64,000 nucleotides of DNA. Source: CBDCGS01 sp965216915 (GTDB taxonomy: Bacteria > Pseudomonadota > Alphaproteobacteria > UBA828). The notes under the pieces are model-generated. The model was not told the origin of the DNA. It worked only from the letters and a program-made list of their open reading frames with translations, and did not search any database. The DNA is taken from NCBI GenBank assembly GCA_965216915.1, contig CBDCGS010000010.1:496001-560000 (forward strand). The letters are read 5' to 3'. The position numbers were made by a program, and so were the translations under genes. Positions 26,293 through 35,055 of the stretch are shown here, piece by piece (positions within the stretch are counted from its first letter, which is position 1; every line of letters begins with the position of its first letter).

Positions 26293-27096
26293 TTAGCCGG
26301 CGAGGGTCCACCCACCGTCCGCCAGAACCATTTGTCCGGTGATGTAGCCGCCGCCATCTGAAACCAGGAACAGCACCGTCTCGGCGATCTCCTCCGGCAC
26401 ACCCATCCGCTTTAGCGGGGTCATTGCGACCGCTTCCTCGATATGCTCGGCCGGGATACCCCAATCGGTATCCCAGTTTGCCTCGATGGGACCGGGCGAG
26501 ACGGCGTTGACACGGATCGTCGGCGCGAGATCCCGCGCGAGTGATGCGGTGAAGCCGCGCACCGCGCCCTTGGCCGCGCAATATTGCACGGCGACCGAGT
26601 TGACCATGTTCTCCTTGGTGATGCCGTTGCCGTAGGAGCCCGCGAAGTTGACGATGGCGCCCCCGCCGCGCGCATCCATGTGCGGGACGACGGCCTGGCA
26701 CATGAGAAAGGTGCCCTTCACGTCGACATCGAAAAGGGCATCCCACGCATCGGGATCGATGTCGCGAAAGCGGACGGCATCCGCAGCGTCGATGCGGCCG
26801 GCCGCGTTGATCAGGATGTCGACGCCGCCATAGCGCGCCACTGTGTCCTCAACGAAAGCAGCAACCGATTGGGGAGCGGTGATGTCGAGCCTGCCGGCAT
26901 GAGCCGTGCCACCGGCGGCCTCGATGTCGGTCAGGGTCGCCTGTGCTGCCTCCCGGGCGCTTCGATAGCCGAGCGCGACCCGCGCTCCCTCGCGGGCGAG
27001 CGCGCGCGCGGTCGCGCCGCCAAGAACCCCGCTTGCGCCCGACACGATCGCCACACGGCCTTCGAAACGGTTCCCGTTGTTCCACTGGCGAGGCAC
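26293..27096 (-). CDS. Short-chain dehydrogenase/reductase
   Basis: A 267-residue classical SDR with a Rossmann fold: SGASGVLGGA for cofactor binding, an NAAG motif (LINAAGRIDA), and the catalytic Tyr-Lys in VQYCAAKGAV after a Ser in NFAGSYG. The C-terminal GGYITGQMVLADGGW is typical. The GTG at 27096 was chosen; more upstream codons lack SDR character. It begins the operon with the B12 mutase 16 bases downstream, so it probably acts on the mutase substrate or product. Coenzyme preference is uncertain. Confidence 0.85.
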   Translation of the reverse strand: MPRQWNNGNRFEGRVAIVSGASGVLGGATARALAREGARVALGYRSAREAAQATLTDIEAAGGTAHAGRLDITAPQSVAAFVEDTVARYGGVDILINAAGRIDAADAVRFRDIDPDAWDALFDVDVKGTFLMCQAVVPHMDARGGGAIVNFAGSYGNGITKENMVNSVAVQYCAAKGAVRGFTASLARDLAPTIRVNAVSPGPIEANWDTDWGIPAEHIEEAVAMTPLKRMGVPEEIAETVLFLVSDGGGYITGQMVLADGGWTLAG

Positions 27097-27233
27097 AGTG
27101 CTCCTCCCTGGTCGCAGACCATCGATCCTAGAGGCGTGCTCTGGGGGCGTAAACAGCGGACCGCAAGGAGCCAAGCCGTGCCCGCGTTGACGATCTGGCG
27201 TATTCTGCGCGCGCAAAGAAGAGGCCCAGCGCG

Positions 27234-28355
27234 ATGGCCCCGATACTCGAAATCCGGGATCTGACGAAAACCTTTCGCGGCGGTGTCATTGCCGTCGACG
27301 ATGTGAGCCTGTCGGTCGAGGAAGGTGAGTTTCTCACCATCCTCGGGCCGTCGGGCTGCGGCAAGACCACGACGCTTCGCATGGTCGGCGGTTTTGAGTT
27401 TCCGGACCGCGGCAACATTCTGCTTGACGGCGAGGACGTGACCGACCTGCCGCCCTATAAGCGTCCGGTCAACATGATGTTTCAGGACTTCGCGCTCTTT
27501 CCGCATCTGACCGTCGCGCAGAACATCGGCTACGGGCTTCGGATCGCCGGCATGAAGAGGCGCGCGGTCGAGGCCGAGGTCGCGGGAGCGCTCGAGACCA
27601 TCGCGCTCGCCGACAAGGCCAGCCGCCGCCCTTCCGAGCTCTCGATCGGCCAGCGGCAGCGCGTCGCGCTCGCCCGCGCTCTGGTCCGTCGGCCCAGGAT
27701 CCTGCTGCTCGACGAGCCGATGTCGGCGCTCGACGCCAAGCTTCGCGAGGCGATGCAGATCGAGTTGAAGCGGCTTCACGACCAGATAGGCCTCACATTC
27801 ATGATGGTCACACACGACCAAACAGAGGCGCTCGTCATGTCCGACCGGATCGTCGTGATGGACTCCGGTCGCATCGTGCAGGCGGGGACCCCGGCCGAAC
27901 TTTATGATCGGCCGGCCTCGCCCTATGTCGCAAACTTCCTCGGAACCTCGAACATGATCCGCGGCGTCGTGACCGACGTCGCCCGGGGCGAAGCATGGGT
28001 GCGCTGCGGCGAGACGGTGATCCGCGCCGCGTTTGGCGAGGATGGGCTTGCCAGCGGCACCGGCGTCACGCTCTCGATCCGACCAGAGAAGGTGTTGATG
28101 CTCGGCGCCGAGGAGGCCGGACCGGACGTCAATCGCCTGACCGGGCGCCTGCGTGACGTCTTTTTCCACGGAGATTCCGTGCGTCTCGCGATCGATATCG
28201 GCGCGGACGGGTTGCTCGTCGTCCATCGGCAACTCGAGGCGGAGCTCGGGGCGATGCCGATCCCGGCGGTCGGCAGCGAGCTTTCGCTGAGTTTCCGCCC
28301 AACCAGCGTGATCCTCTTTCCGGGGATCGACGAGGCGGCCGACGCCTCCGCATGA
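27234..28355 (+). CDS. ABC importer ATPase, Pot/spermidine-putrescine type
   Basis: A 373-residue ATPase. Walker A GPSGCGKTT, Q-loop MFQDFALFPH, signature LSIGQRQRVALARAL (Ile where GG is more usual), Walker B ILLLDEPMSALD and switch HD in THDQTEAL. Residues about 270-370 form a TOBE domain. With two permeases it forms a Pot-type importer of the polyamine/iron/opine class; the substrate is unknown. It overlaps the next gene by four bases (ATGA). Confidence 0.9.
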   Translation: MAPILEIRDLTKTFRGGVIAVDDVSLSVEEGEFLTILGPSGCGKTTTLRMVGGFEFPDRGNILLDGEDVTDLPPYKRPVNMMFQDFALFPHLTVAQNIGYGLRIAGMKRRAVEAEVAGALETIALADKASRRPSELSIGQRQRVALARALVRRPRILLLDEPMSALDAKLREAMQIELKRLHDQIGLTFMMVTHDQTEALVMSDRIVVMDSGRIVQAGTPAELYDRPASPYVANFLGTSNMIRGVVTDVARGEAWVRCGETVIRAAFGEDGLASGTGVTLSIRPEKVLMLGAEEAGPDVNRLTGRLRDVFFHGDSVRLAIDIGADGLLVVHRQLEAELGAMPIPAVGSELSLSFRPTSVILFPGIDEAADASA

Positions 28356-29221
28356 GATACGCACAGCGCCGGCGTCTCGAGTTCGCGGCCCTGATATCGG
28401 GGCCGTTGATCTGGTGGGTCGTGGTGCTGCTGGTCCCCTACGTCATCATGTTGATGATCAGCTTCTACAAGACCCAGTTCCCCTTTCACGTCCCGGATTT
28501 TCAGGTTGCGAACTACCTCAAGGTGTTCGCGGAATCGCAGTATGTGACGGTGCTGCTACGCAGCCTGAAGATCGCGTTCCTGGTCTCGCTGGTCACCTTC
28601 GCGCTCGCCTATCCGCTCACCTACTTCCTGGTCTTCAAGGTGCAGTCGGCGCGGGTGCGGATGATCATCTACACCGCAACCATCATTCCGCTCTGGGTGT
28701 CCTATCTGCTGCGCGCCTACACCTGGAAGATCATTCTCGGCACGGAAGGCGTGTTGAACACCTTCCTGATCTGGATCGGCGTGGTCGACGAGCCGATCGA
28801 GGTCTTAATCTACAACCAGTACGCCATGGTCATCACGATGGCGTACATCTTCACGCCCTTCATGGTGATGCCGATCTTCGCGACGCTGGAGAAGATCCCG
28901 AAGAGTCTGATCGAAGGCTCGAAGGATCTCGGCGTCGGGCGGTTGGGGACGTTTCTCCGCATCACCCTGCCGCTGTCGGTTCCCGGCATCCTGGTCGGGT
29001 TCACGTTCACCTTCTGCTTCTCGTTCGGCGATTTCATCTCGCCGCGGCTGGTCGGCGGACCCTACTCGAACATGGTCTCCAACGTGATCGCGACGCAGTT
29101 CGGCCAGGCGATGGACTGGCCGTTCGGCTCGGCGCTCTCGATGGTGATGCTCTTCATCGTGCTCGCCGTGATCACCATGTCGGACCGGTTTGAGCGCGCC
29201 GGCCGCCTCGATCTCGGGTGA
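28352..29221 (+). CDS. ABC importer permease 1, PotB type
   Basis: A 289-residue membrane protein with six predicted helices. The cytoplasmic coupling loop is EGSKDLGVGRLGTFLRITLPLSVPG, the EAA motif that docks on the ATPase. It starts inside the ATPase stop and is followed four bases later by the second permease, so all three are co-translated. Confidence 0.9.
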   Translation: MRYAQRRRLEFAALISGPLIWWVVVLLVPYVIMLMISFYKTQFPFHVPDFQVANYLKVFAESQYVTVLLRSLKIAFLVSLVTFALAYPLTYFLVFKVQSARVRMIIYTATIIPLWVSYLLRAYTWKIILGTEGVLNTFLIWIGVVDEPIEVLIYNQYAMVITMAYIFTPFMVMPIFATLEKIPKSLIEGSKDLGVGRLGTFLRITLPLSVPGILVGFTFTFCFSFGDFISPRLVGGPYSNMVSNVIATQFGQAMDWPFGSALSMVMLFIVLAVITMSDRFERAGRLDLG

Positions 29222-29225
29222 TGCG

Positions 29226-30080
29226 ATGACCGCGCTCGAGCCGACCGCACCCCCATCGCACCGGCGACGCCGGCGGCGGCCCGACATCAGCTACCGCGCG
29301 CTTGCGATCTTCACCGGGTTGGTGTTGGCGTTCCTCTATCTGCCGATCGCGACGCTGATGATCTTCAGCTTCAATGCGAACCAGGTGATGCGCCTGCCCC
29401 TCGGTGAATGGACCTTCGACTGGTACGTCGAGGCCTTCACAAATCCGCAGCTCCTGGCGGCGATCGGCAACAGCGTCATCGTTGCGTTCGCCGCCGTTGC
29501 GATCTGCCTCGTGATCGGCATCCCGACTGCGATCGCGCTGAACCGCTATGATTTTCCCGGCAAGACGGTGTTCCGCCGCCTCATGATCTTGCCGATCACG
29601 CTTCCCGGCCTCGTCACGGGGGTCTCGATGCTGAGCTTCTTCTCGCAGTTCGGCATCCAGCTTAGCCTCGTCACCGTGATCATCGGGCATGGCACCGCCT
29701 TCACGGCGATCGTGATCACGAGCGTCTACGCCAGGCTCCAGCGCTTCGATCGGCGGATCATCGAGGCCTCGGCGGATCTCGGTGCGCGCCCGCTCCAGAC
29801 CTTTTGGCGCGTGACGCTGCCCAACATCCGCACGTCGATCATCGGCTCGTCGCTCCTCGCCTTCACGCTCTCCTTCGACGAGATCCCGGTCACCTTCTTC
29901 CTCACCGGGCGGGACAACACGCTGCCGATGTATATCTGGTCGGCGATCCGCCGCGGCATCACGCCCGAGATCAACGCGATCGGCACGGTGATCATCGCGG
30001 TCTCGATCGTGCTGATCGTGATCTCAATCATCATCATGGTGGAACCGTCGCGGAAGCGCGGCCGGGGCTCGGGCGGCTAG
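29226..30080 (+). CDS. ABC importer permease 2, PotC type
   Basis: A 284-residue membrane protein with about six helices; EAA loop EASADLGARPLQTFWRVTLPN. The ATG at 29226 is preferred over an upstream start within permease 1. It ends on a basic cytoplasmic tail and overlaps the convergent dioxygenase gene by four bases. Downstream there is no binding-protein gene on this strand; one lies a kilobase away on the other strand. Confidence 0.9.
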   Translation: MTALEPTAPPSHRRRRRRPDISYRALAIFTGLVLAFLYLPIATLMIFSFNANQVMRLPLGEWTFDWYVEAFTNPQLLAAIGNSVIVAFAAVAICLVIGIPTAIALNRYDFPGKTVFRRLMILPITLPGLVTGVSMLSFFSQFGIQLSLVTVIIGHGTAFTAIVITSVYARLQRFDRRIIEASADLGARPLQTFWRVTLPNIRTSIIGSSLLAFTLSFDEIPVTFFLTGRDNTLPMYIWSAIRRGITPEINAIGTVIIAVSIVLIVISIIIMVEPSRKRGRGSGG

Positions 30081-30961
30081 GAGCGCTTCACGCGGTCGGC
30101 CTGGACCGCGGCATCCTGGCCCTCGGGGATGAGATCGCGGGCGCCCCTGCTGCCGTCCGCGTAGCCTTGCAGGGCGAGCAGCGGGTCTTGGAGGTCGTGC
30201 CAGCCGAGGAAGGGCTCATGCACGGCATAGCCCATCAAGCGCAGCAGCGGCTCGGGCAGGTCCTTCGCGACATGCGGCGGCACGGCGAGATATTGGTTCT
30301 GCTCCTGGCGCAGCCAGCCGAGGCAATAGCCAAACAGGAGGCCGGTGCGGGCATCGCCACTCCGGTTGGCGCCGCCGCCGTGATAGGTCGAGCCGAGGAT
30401 GATGACGGCCGAGCCCCGCGGCATCTCGGCCGGCGCGGCTTCATCAGCCGTCGGTGTTCTGACATCGTCCCAGCGGTGGCTGCCGGGGATGATCAGCGTG
30501 GCGCCGTTCTCAGCCGTGAAATCGTTGAGCGCCCAGATCACCGTGATCACGCTTTGGCGTTCACTGGGATGCGCAAGGGGATAGACGAGGTCGTCCCTGT
30601 GCAGCGCCTGCGCGGTCTCGTCTGGCCCGATCGAAATGGCGGCTGCCGCAGAAAGCTGATAGCGCGCGCAGTAAGGCCCAAGAATCGCATTCGCAACGCG
30701 GGCGATCGTCGGATGCAGGACGAGCGTGCGCGCCGTCGGCGAGGTCAAGAAAACGGTGTGTGTTCGTTTGGTTCGGTGGCCGACGAACTCACCCGTGCCC
30801 GTCGCAGTGTGTTCGATATCCGGGCCGAGTTCGGCCTCGGCCGCGTCCATCGTCTCTTTGTCGGCAAGGCCTCGAACGATCACACAGCCATCGCGCGCGA
30901 GAACCCCTGCGACGGTCTCCGTCGCCGCCGTGGCGGAGAGGGTCTCAACGGACGGTGTCAT
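30077..30961 (-). CDS. PhyH-type Fe(II)/2-oxoglutarate dioxygenase
   Basis: A 294-residue protein of the phytanoyl-CoA dioxygenase family. The iron triad is visible as H-x-D in LHRDDLVYP and a distal His in STYHGGGANRS; an Arg after it (DARTGLLFGY) can hold 2-oxoglutarate. Such enzymes hydroxylate small nitrogen or lipid substrates. It lies between the Pot-type permeases and the binding-protein gene, 87 bases after the latter on the same strand, with a terminator between, which suggests its substrate may be the imported compound. Confidence 0.85.
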   Translation of the reverse strand: MTPSVETLSATAATETVAGVLARDGCVIVRGLADKETMDAAEAELGPDIEHTATGTGEFVGHRTKRTHTVFLTSPTARTLVLHPTIARVANAILGPYCARYQLSAAAAISIGPDETAQALHRDDLVYPLAHPSERQSVITVIWALNDFTAENGATLIIPGSHRWDDVRTPTADEAAPAEMPRGSAVIILGSTYHGGGANRSGDARTGLLFGYCLGWLRQEQNQYLAVPPHVAKDLPEPLLRLMGYAVHEPFLGWHDLQDPLLALQGYADGSRGARDLIPEGQDAAVQADRVKRS

Positions 30962-30979
30962 GACCGCCTCTGCCCAAGG

Positions 30980-31015
30980 AAAAAGGCCCAGCGCCGCTCG
31001 TCACAGCGCTGGGCC
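30980..31015 (-). terminator. Intrinsic terminator after the Pot-type binding-protein gene
   Basis: A perfect 10-base stem, GGCCCAGCGC/GCGCTGGGCC, with an 11-base loop. On the minus strand it is followed by TTTTT (30980-30984), 33 bases past the stop of the binding-protein gene. The dioxygenase gene begins just beyond, so it may be partly read through. Confidence 0.85.
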
Positions 31016-31048
31016 CCATTTTCTGATGTGGTTTCGAACTCGATTTGG

Positions 31049-32128
31049 CTACTCGGCCGCCAGAATCTCGTTCCACACCTCGTTGTACTTGCCGATGCGC
31101 GGCGGAAGCTTCCAGAAATCGAGGCCCTCGGCGTAGTTCAGATCGTCGAGGTGAAGCTCGCGCTTGACCTCGTCCGTGAGGCATTCCTGAACAGCCGCCG
31201 GGTTGGCCGCCGAATAGCCTGCCACGCGCACCATGCCGCACTGACCGTCCGGACCGGAGATGAAGTTGATCCACTCGTAGGCGCAGTCGATGTTTTCCGA
31301 GCCCTTCACGATGTTCCACACATCCTGCCAGCCATCGGCCTTTTCATTGGGCAGGAGCTCGGCGACCGGGATGCCCATGTTCTTGAGCTCGTTCACCTGA
31401 TAGCCGCCCCAAGTCTCCGAGACCCAAATCTCGCCATTGGCGTAGAGCTCGATCAGCTCGCCCGCCGACGACCAATATTTCCGCACCAGCGGCTTCTGCT
31501 CGATCATCTTCTGCTTGACCGCCTCGAGCTGCTCATCGGTCATGTCATAGACGTCGAAATCCGCTCCCCACATGACACGGGCGGTGAGATACATGCTCGT
31601 CTTGACGTTCTGAACACCGATCTTGCCCTCGTACTTGGGATCGAACAGCACCGCCGCCGAGGTTGGCGGCTCATCGAACTTATCGGTGCGATACATCAGC
31701 GGGATCGAACCCCAGGCCATCGGCATAGCCCAGATCTGACCATCCGCCTGCACGCCCGGGTGGTCGCGGAACGATGCGTACACCTCGTCGAAATGCTTGA
31801 GGCGCGCCGGATCGAGCGGCTCGAGCACACCCATGCCGGCCATCAGCTGGCTGTTGTCGACCGATGGCGAAATCACGTCATAGCCACCGCCGCCGGCGGC
31901 CATTTTGGCGATGATCTCGTCATTGTCGCCGACATAGGTCGGCACCAGCGTGCACCCGGTCTGTGCCGTGAAGACCTCGATCACACTCGGATCGGTGTAG
32001 CCCTCCCAGGTGAGCGCACGGATTTCCTGGCCCGCCTGGGACGGCGCCGCCACGAGCACCGTGCCACTGGCCGCGATCGCGAAGCCGCAGACGGCCGTGA
32101 GCAACGTTTTGCCAAATGTCCTTTTCAT
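31049..32128 (-). CDS. ABC importer periplasmic binding protein, PotD type
   Basis: A 359-residue protein with a signal peptide (cleaved near SQAGQ). IRALTWEGYTDPSVIEVFTAQTG is the typical PotD start, GYDVISPS and KYEGKIGV follow, and acidic and aromatic residues of the polyamine pocket are plausible (WGGYQ). The ATG at 32128 has GGGAGA before it. It should serve the Pot-type importer encoded on the opposite strand at 27-30 kb. The substrate is not decided by sequence. Confidence 0.88.
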   Translation of the reverse strand: MKRTFGKTLLTAVCGFAIAASGTVLVAAPSQAGQEIRALTWEGYTDPSVIEVFTAQTGCTLVPTYVGDNDEIIAKMAAGGGGYDVISPSVDNSQLMAGMGVLEPLDPARLKHFDEVYASFRDHPGVQADGQIWAMPMAWGSIPLMYRTDKFDEPPTSAAVLFDPKYEGKIGVQNVKTSMYLTARVMWGADFDVYDMTDEQLEAVKQKMIEQKPLVRKYWSSAGELIELYANGEIWVSETWGGYQVNELKNMGIPVAELLPNEKADGWQDVWNIVKGSENIDCAYEWINFISGPDGQCGMVRVAGYSAANPAAVQECLTDEVKRELHLDDLNYAEGLDFWKLPPRIGKYNEVWNEILAAE

Positions 32129-32446
32129 CAATTGTCTCCCTCGCCTCAGCTCATCAGCGCATTCGTTGCAGGCCTCTGAGCACCCGCCCCGCAGGATACG
32201 GGTCACCACCGCGCGATGCAAACGCGCACGGTGCTCCGCCCCTAGCGGGGCAGCGCCTCGAGGGCGCGAAGGCCGAGACCACCGGCCCCGCGGCGCTCGG
32301 AATTTGGAGCGGACCTGAAGGGCAGGGGAGGCGTCAAGGAGATTGCTAGACCATGTCTCGCTCGCCCAAGCTCACGCGACATGCTCTCTCATTGAAATGG
32401 ACGCAAATACGTCGTCGCAGGTGATCCCACCTGCTCGGGATTTGCT
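32129..32446. other. Intergenic stretch, no gene seen
   Basis: About 320 bases with the promoter region of the binding-protein gene. It holds several GC-rich inverted repeats (for example CCCCTAGCGGGG near 32240) and no protein-like frame. Confidence 0.45.
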
Positions 32447-32785
32447 CTAGTAGCAGGTCGTTCTGACTCCCCACTGAATGCGGCCATCGGGAAGATAGCG
32501 GTAAACACGCTCTCTCTTGCACACCGGCGGGGGCGGAGGGACATAGTGGGCGTGCGGTCGATGCTGCGGCTGCGATAGAAGCTCGCCCAGGAGGATGGCC
32601 CCGCCGATGATCGCGGCGCCCAGCAGAATGCTGTCTCCCAAATCGCCGTGGTAATAGCCGCCATGATGGTGTCCACCATGTCGGTGGTGATGTCCCTTAT
32701 AGTATTTGCCCCCGGCTTCAGCGGTATACGCACCGCCAATTACGATCAGGCCGGCAACGGTTAACGATAACAACCACCTCATCAC
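32447..32785 (-). CDS. Small His-rich secreted or membrane-anchored protein
   Basis: A 112-residue protein: signal peptide to AEAGG, a His/Gly/Tyr segment (KGHHHRHGGHHHGGYYHG), a hydrophobic helix (ILLGAAIIGGAILLGELL), a proline run, and an end with two Cys in VCKRERVYRYLPDGRIQWGVRTTCY-like sequence that may form a disulfide. Similar small His-rich proteins with a C-terminal PDG segment occur in Rhizobiales-type genomes; function is unknown. It stands alone. Metal binding is inferred from composition. Confidence 0.7.
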   Translation of the reverse strand: MMRWLLSLTVAGLIVIGGAYTAEAGGKYYKGHHHRHGGHHHGGYYHGDLGDSILLGAAIIGGAILLGELLSQPQHRPHAHYVPPPPPVCKRERVYRYLPDGRIQWGVRTTCY

Positions 32786-32973
32786 CGCCGCTCCATTTGG
32801 GCATCATTGATCATCGCGCAGAACTCTATCATGGCGGATTTCAACGCCACAAGCGTGGCCCAGTGCCACGGGACGGGACTTGTCAACAGGACAGGGACGG
32901 CGGACGGCGCCTTGTGGGCGGATGTTTGTCGGTCCGGCTCGGCGAGGGGGTCGCAGCTGCCGAGGACCGCAGG

Positions 32974-35055
32974 TTAGGCGAAGCGCCGCTCCCTGAGCGC
33001 GATGATTGCGCCCAAGACCACCACGCCATAGATGATGTTCCGCACGGCCTCCGGCAGAACCGTGCCCGACAGCATGATGCCGAGCCCGGTGAACAGCACG
33101 GCACCGCCGAGAATGCCGAGATAGTGGCCGCGGCCGCCGGTAATCAGCGTACCGCCGAGCACCACCACCGCGATCGAAGAGAGCAGGTAGGGGTCGCCCA
33201 TGCCGTAGAACGCCTGTGAGCTGAAGCCGGCGAGGAGCACCCCGACGATTGCGGAACAAAGGCCGCTCAACATGTAGGCGAAGAGCGTCGGGATCCCGGT
33301 GCGCACGCCCGAGAGCCGGGCGACCAGAGCGCTGTTGCCGACCGCGAACACGCGCCGACCGATCGCCGTGTGGTTGAGCAACAGCGTCGCACCGACGGCA
33401 AACACGATGAGGAACCAGCCGACGGGCGCGAGGCCGCCGATCCGTCCGCTCACGAACCAGTCGAGCACGGGCGGGGCCTTGCCGATCGGCGCGCCGCCGC
33501 TGAACAGAAGGGAAATGCCCTCCAGCATGCCGTTCATCGCGAGGGTCACGATGACGGGCGAGAGGCCGAAGAGGACGATCACCGCGCCGTTGAGAAAGCC
33601 GATCGCAACGCCGATGGCCAACGCCAACGGGATGGCCCACGGCGCGGCGGCGTCCAATCCGTTGGTGAACGTGGTGACCACGATCGCGGTGAAGGTAATC
33701 GTCCACGGGATCGAGAGATCCAGCCCGCCGCTGATCACCACCGTGCCTTGGCCGAGGCCGAGAATGGCGAGGAAGGCGGTGAAGATCAGCATCGCGTTGA
33801 TGTAATCGAGCGGCGCGAAATCGCCGCCCGCGAGCACGATGGTGATGATGAGAATGGCGATGTAGATCAGATAGGGCGGAACCGAATACCGCAGCGTTGC
33901 CCTGTTGCGCGTCAGCCAGGGGACCGCCGTGATGGCAGGCGGCGCATCATGCGCTCCGGCCAGCCGGTCCACCCGGACGGGCGTCCCGGCACCGGCCAGC
34001 CGGGTGGGAAGCGAGCGCTGGCGGATCGCCTTGAGCGTGGTCCGCCAATACTGAACGATCTCGAAGAACGCGGACCCCCGGCTGAGCGAGAAGCCGAGCA
34101 CCGCAAGGAGCAGGATCGCCCCTTCCACGATCGGCGTGTAGTAGGTCCGAACGCCGAGCACGAGGAAAATGTTGACGATGATCGTGAGGGTGAGGGCGCC
34201 GAAGATCGTGCCGATGCAGCCGCCTCGGCCGCCGCCGATCAGCGTGCCGCCGAGCACGACCGCCGCGAAGATCTGAAGCAGCATCTTGCTTCCGATCAGC
34301 GGATCGCCCCCTCCCATGTTCGCCGTGATGAAGAGCCCGGCTGCGCCGTAGGCGGTGCCGGCGAACGTGAACGTGAGAAAGCGCGCGCGGCGGACGGATA
34401 TGCCGTTGCTCGCGGCCGAGTCCGAGTCCGCCCCGACCGCATAGAGGGCCGTGCCGTAGCGCGTGTTGCGCAGGAATACCCAAAGTGCCGCGGCCACCAA
34501 CAGAACGACGACCGGCGCCGGCAATCCATCGGTCACGACATCACCGGTGAAGATCAGGCTGAAATCCCACGGCACCTCGCCGCCTGGGAATTTGAGGATG
34601 AGCAATGCCGCCCCCTGGGCAATGAACATCGTGGCCAGGGTCACGACGATCGACTGGAGACGGAGAAAGGCCACGAAGAAGCCATTGACCGCGCCGATCG
34701 CCGTGCCAATGCCGAGGGCCGCTGCGATCGAGAGGATGGTGTAGGCGCCGGTGCCCATGTCGGAGGTGCCGAGTTGGGTCACCAAGATCACGTTGACGAG
34801 CGACACGACGGCGCCGGCAGAGAGGTCCAGCCCGCCCGACAGCACGACGAGCGTCTCGCCGACGGCGGCCAACGCGAGCGTTGCCGCGCCAGAGGTGATC
34901 GACGAGATGTCGAAATAGCTGATGCCTTGCCCGGTGATGAGCTGAAGCACCACGAGCATGGCGACGAACACGGCGGCGGCGACCACCGCACCGCGTTGGC
35001 GGCGCCAGCTGAAGGCCGCCAGGTAGGTTCCGATCGGCCCCCGCAGCGTCTTCAT
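32974..35055 (-). CDS. Fused dual ABC permease, two RbsC-type domains in one chain
   Basis: A 693-residue membrane protein made of two complete sugar-type permease domains (about 1-330 and 370-693). Each has its own GGLDLS motif (LSGGLDLSAGAVVSLVN and ISGGLDLSIPWTITF), its own cytoplasmic loop (YGTALYAVG, IGRRVFAVG) and its own VVLGGTLI-GGRG segment. A soluble linker of about 40 residues joins them. It replaces two separate subunits and fixes a 1:1 pairing. It overlaps the ATPase stop by four bases (ATGA). Confidence 0.9.
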   Translation of the reverse strand: MKTLRGPIGTYLAAFSWRRQRGAVVAAAVFVAMLVVLQLITGQGISYFDISSITSGAATLALAAVGETLVVLSGGLDLSAGAVVSLVNVILVTQLGTSDMGTGAYTILSIAAALGIGTAIGAVNGFFVAFLRLQSIVVTLATMFIAQGAALLILKFPGGEVPWDFSLIFTGDVVTDGLPAPVVVLLVAAALWVFLRNTRYGTALYAVGADSDSAASNGISVRRARFLTFTFAGTAYGAAGLFITANMGGGDPLIGSKMLLQIFAAVVLGGTLIGGGRGGCIGTIFGALTLTIIVNIFLVLGVRTYYTPIVEGAILLLAVLGFSLSRGSAFFEIVQYWRTTLKAIRQRSLPTRLAGAGTPVRVDRLAGAHDAPPAITAVPWLTRNRATLRYSVPPYLIYIAILIITIVLAGGDFAPLDYINAMLIFTAFLAILGLGQGTVVISGGLDLSIPWTITFTAIVVTTFTNGLDAAAPWAIPLALAIGVAIGFLNGAVIVLFGLSPVIVTLAMNGMLEGISLLFSGGAPIGKAPPVLDWFVSGRIGGLAPVGWFLIVFAVGATLLLNHTAIGRRVFAVGNSALVARLSGVRTGIPTLFAYMLSGLCSAIVGVLLAGFSSQAFYGMGDPYLLSSIAVVVLGGTLITGGRGHYLGILGGAVLFTGLGIMLSGTVLPEAVRNIIYGVVVLGAIIALRERRFA

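Noticed and set aside
26277..27233. Cobalamin riboswitch before the B12 mutase operon
   Set aside because: No B12 box or its conserved flanks were seen upstream of the SDR or the mutase.
29804..32179. A 791-codon open frame on the plus strand
   Set aside because: It is antisense to the dioxygenase and the binding-protein genes and shows no protein family; long shadow frames are common in GC-rich DNA.
975..32330. A 15-base identical sequence (TGAAGGGCAGGGGAG) at 975-989 and 32316-32330, as possible attachment sites
   Set aside because: In 64 kb a few 15-base matches are expected by chance, and neither copy lies at a tRNA or clear element end.
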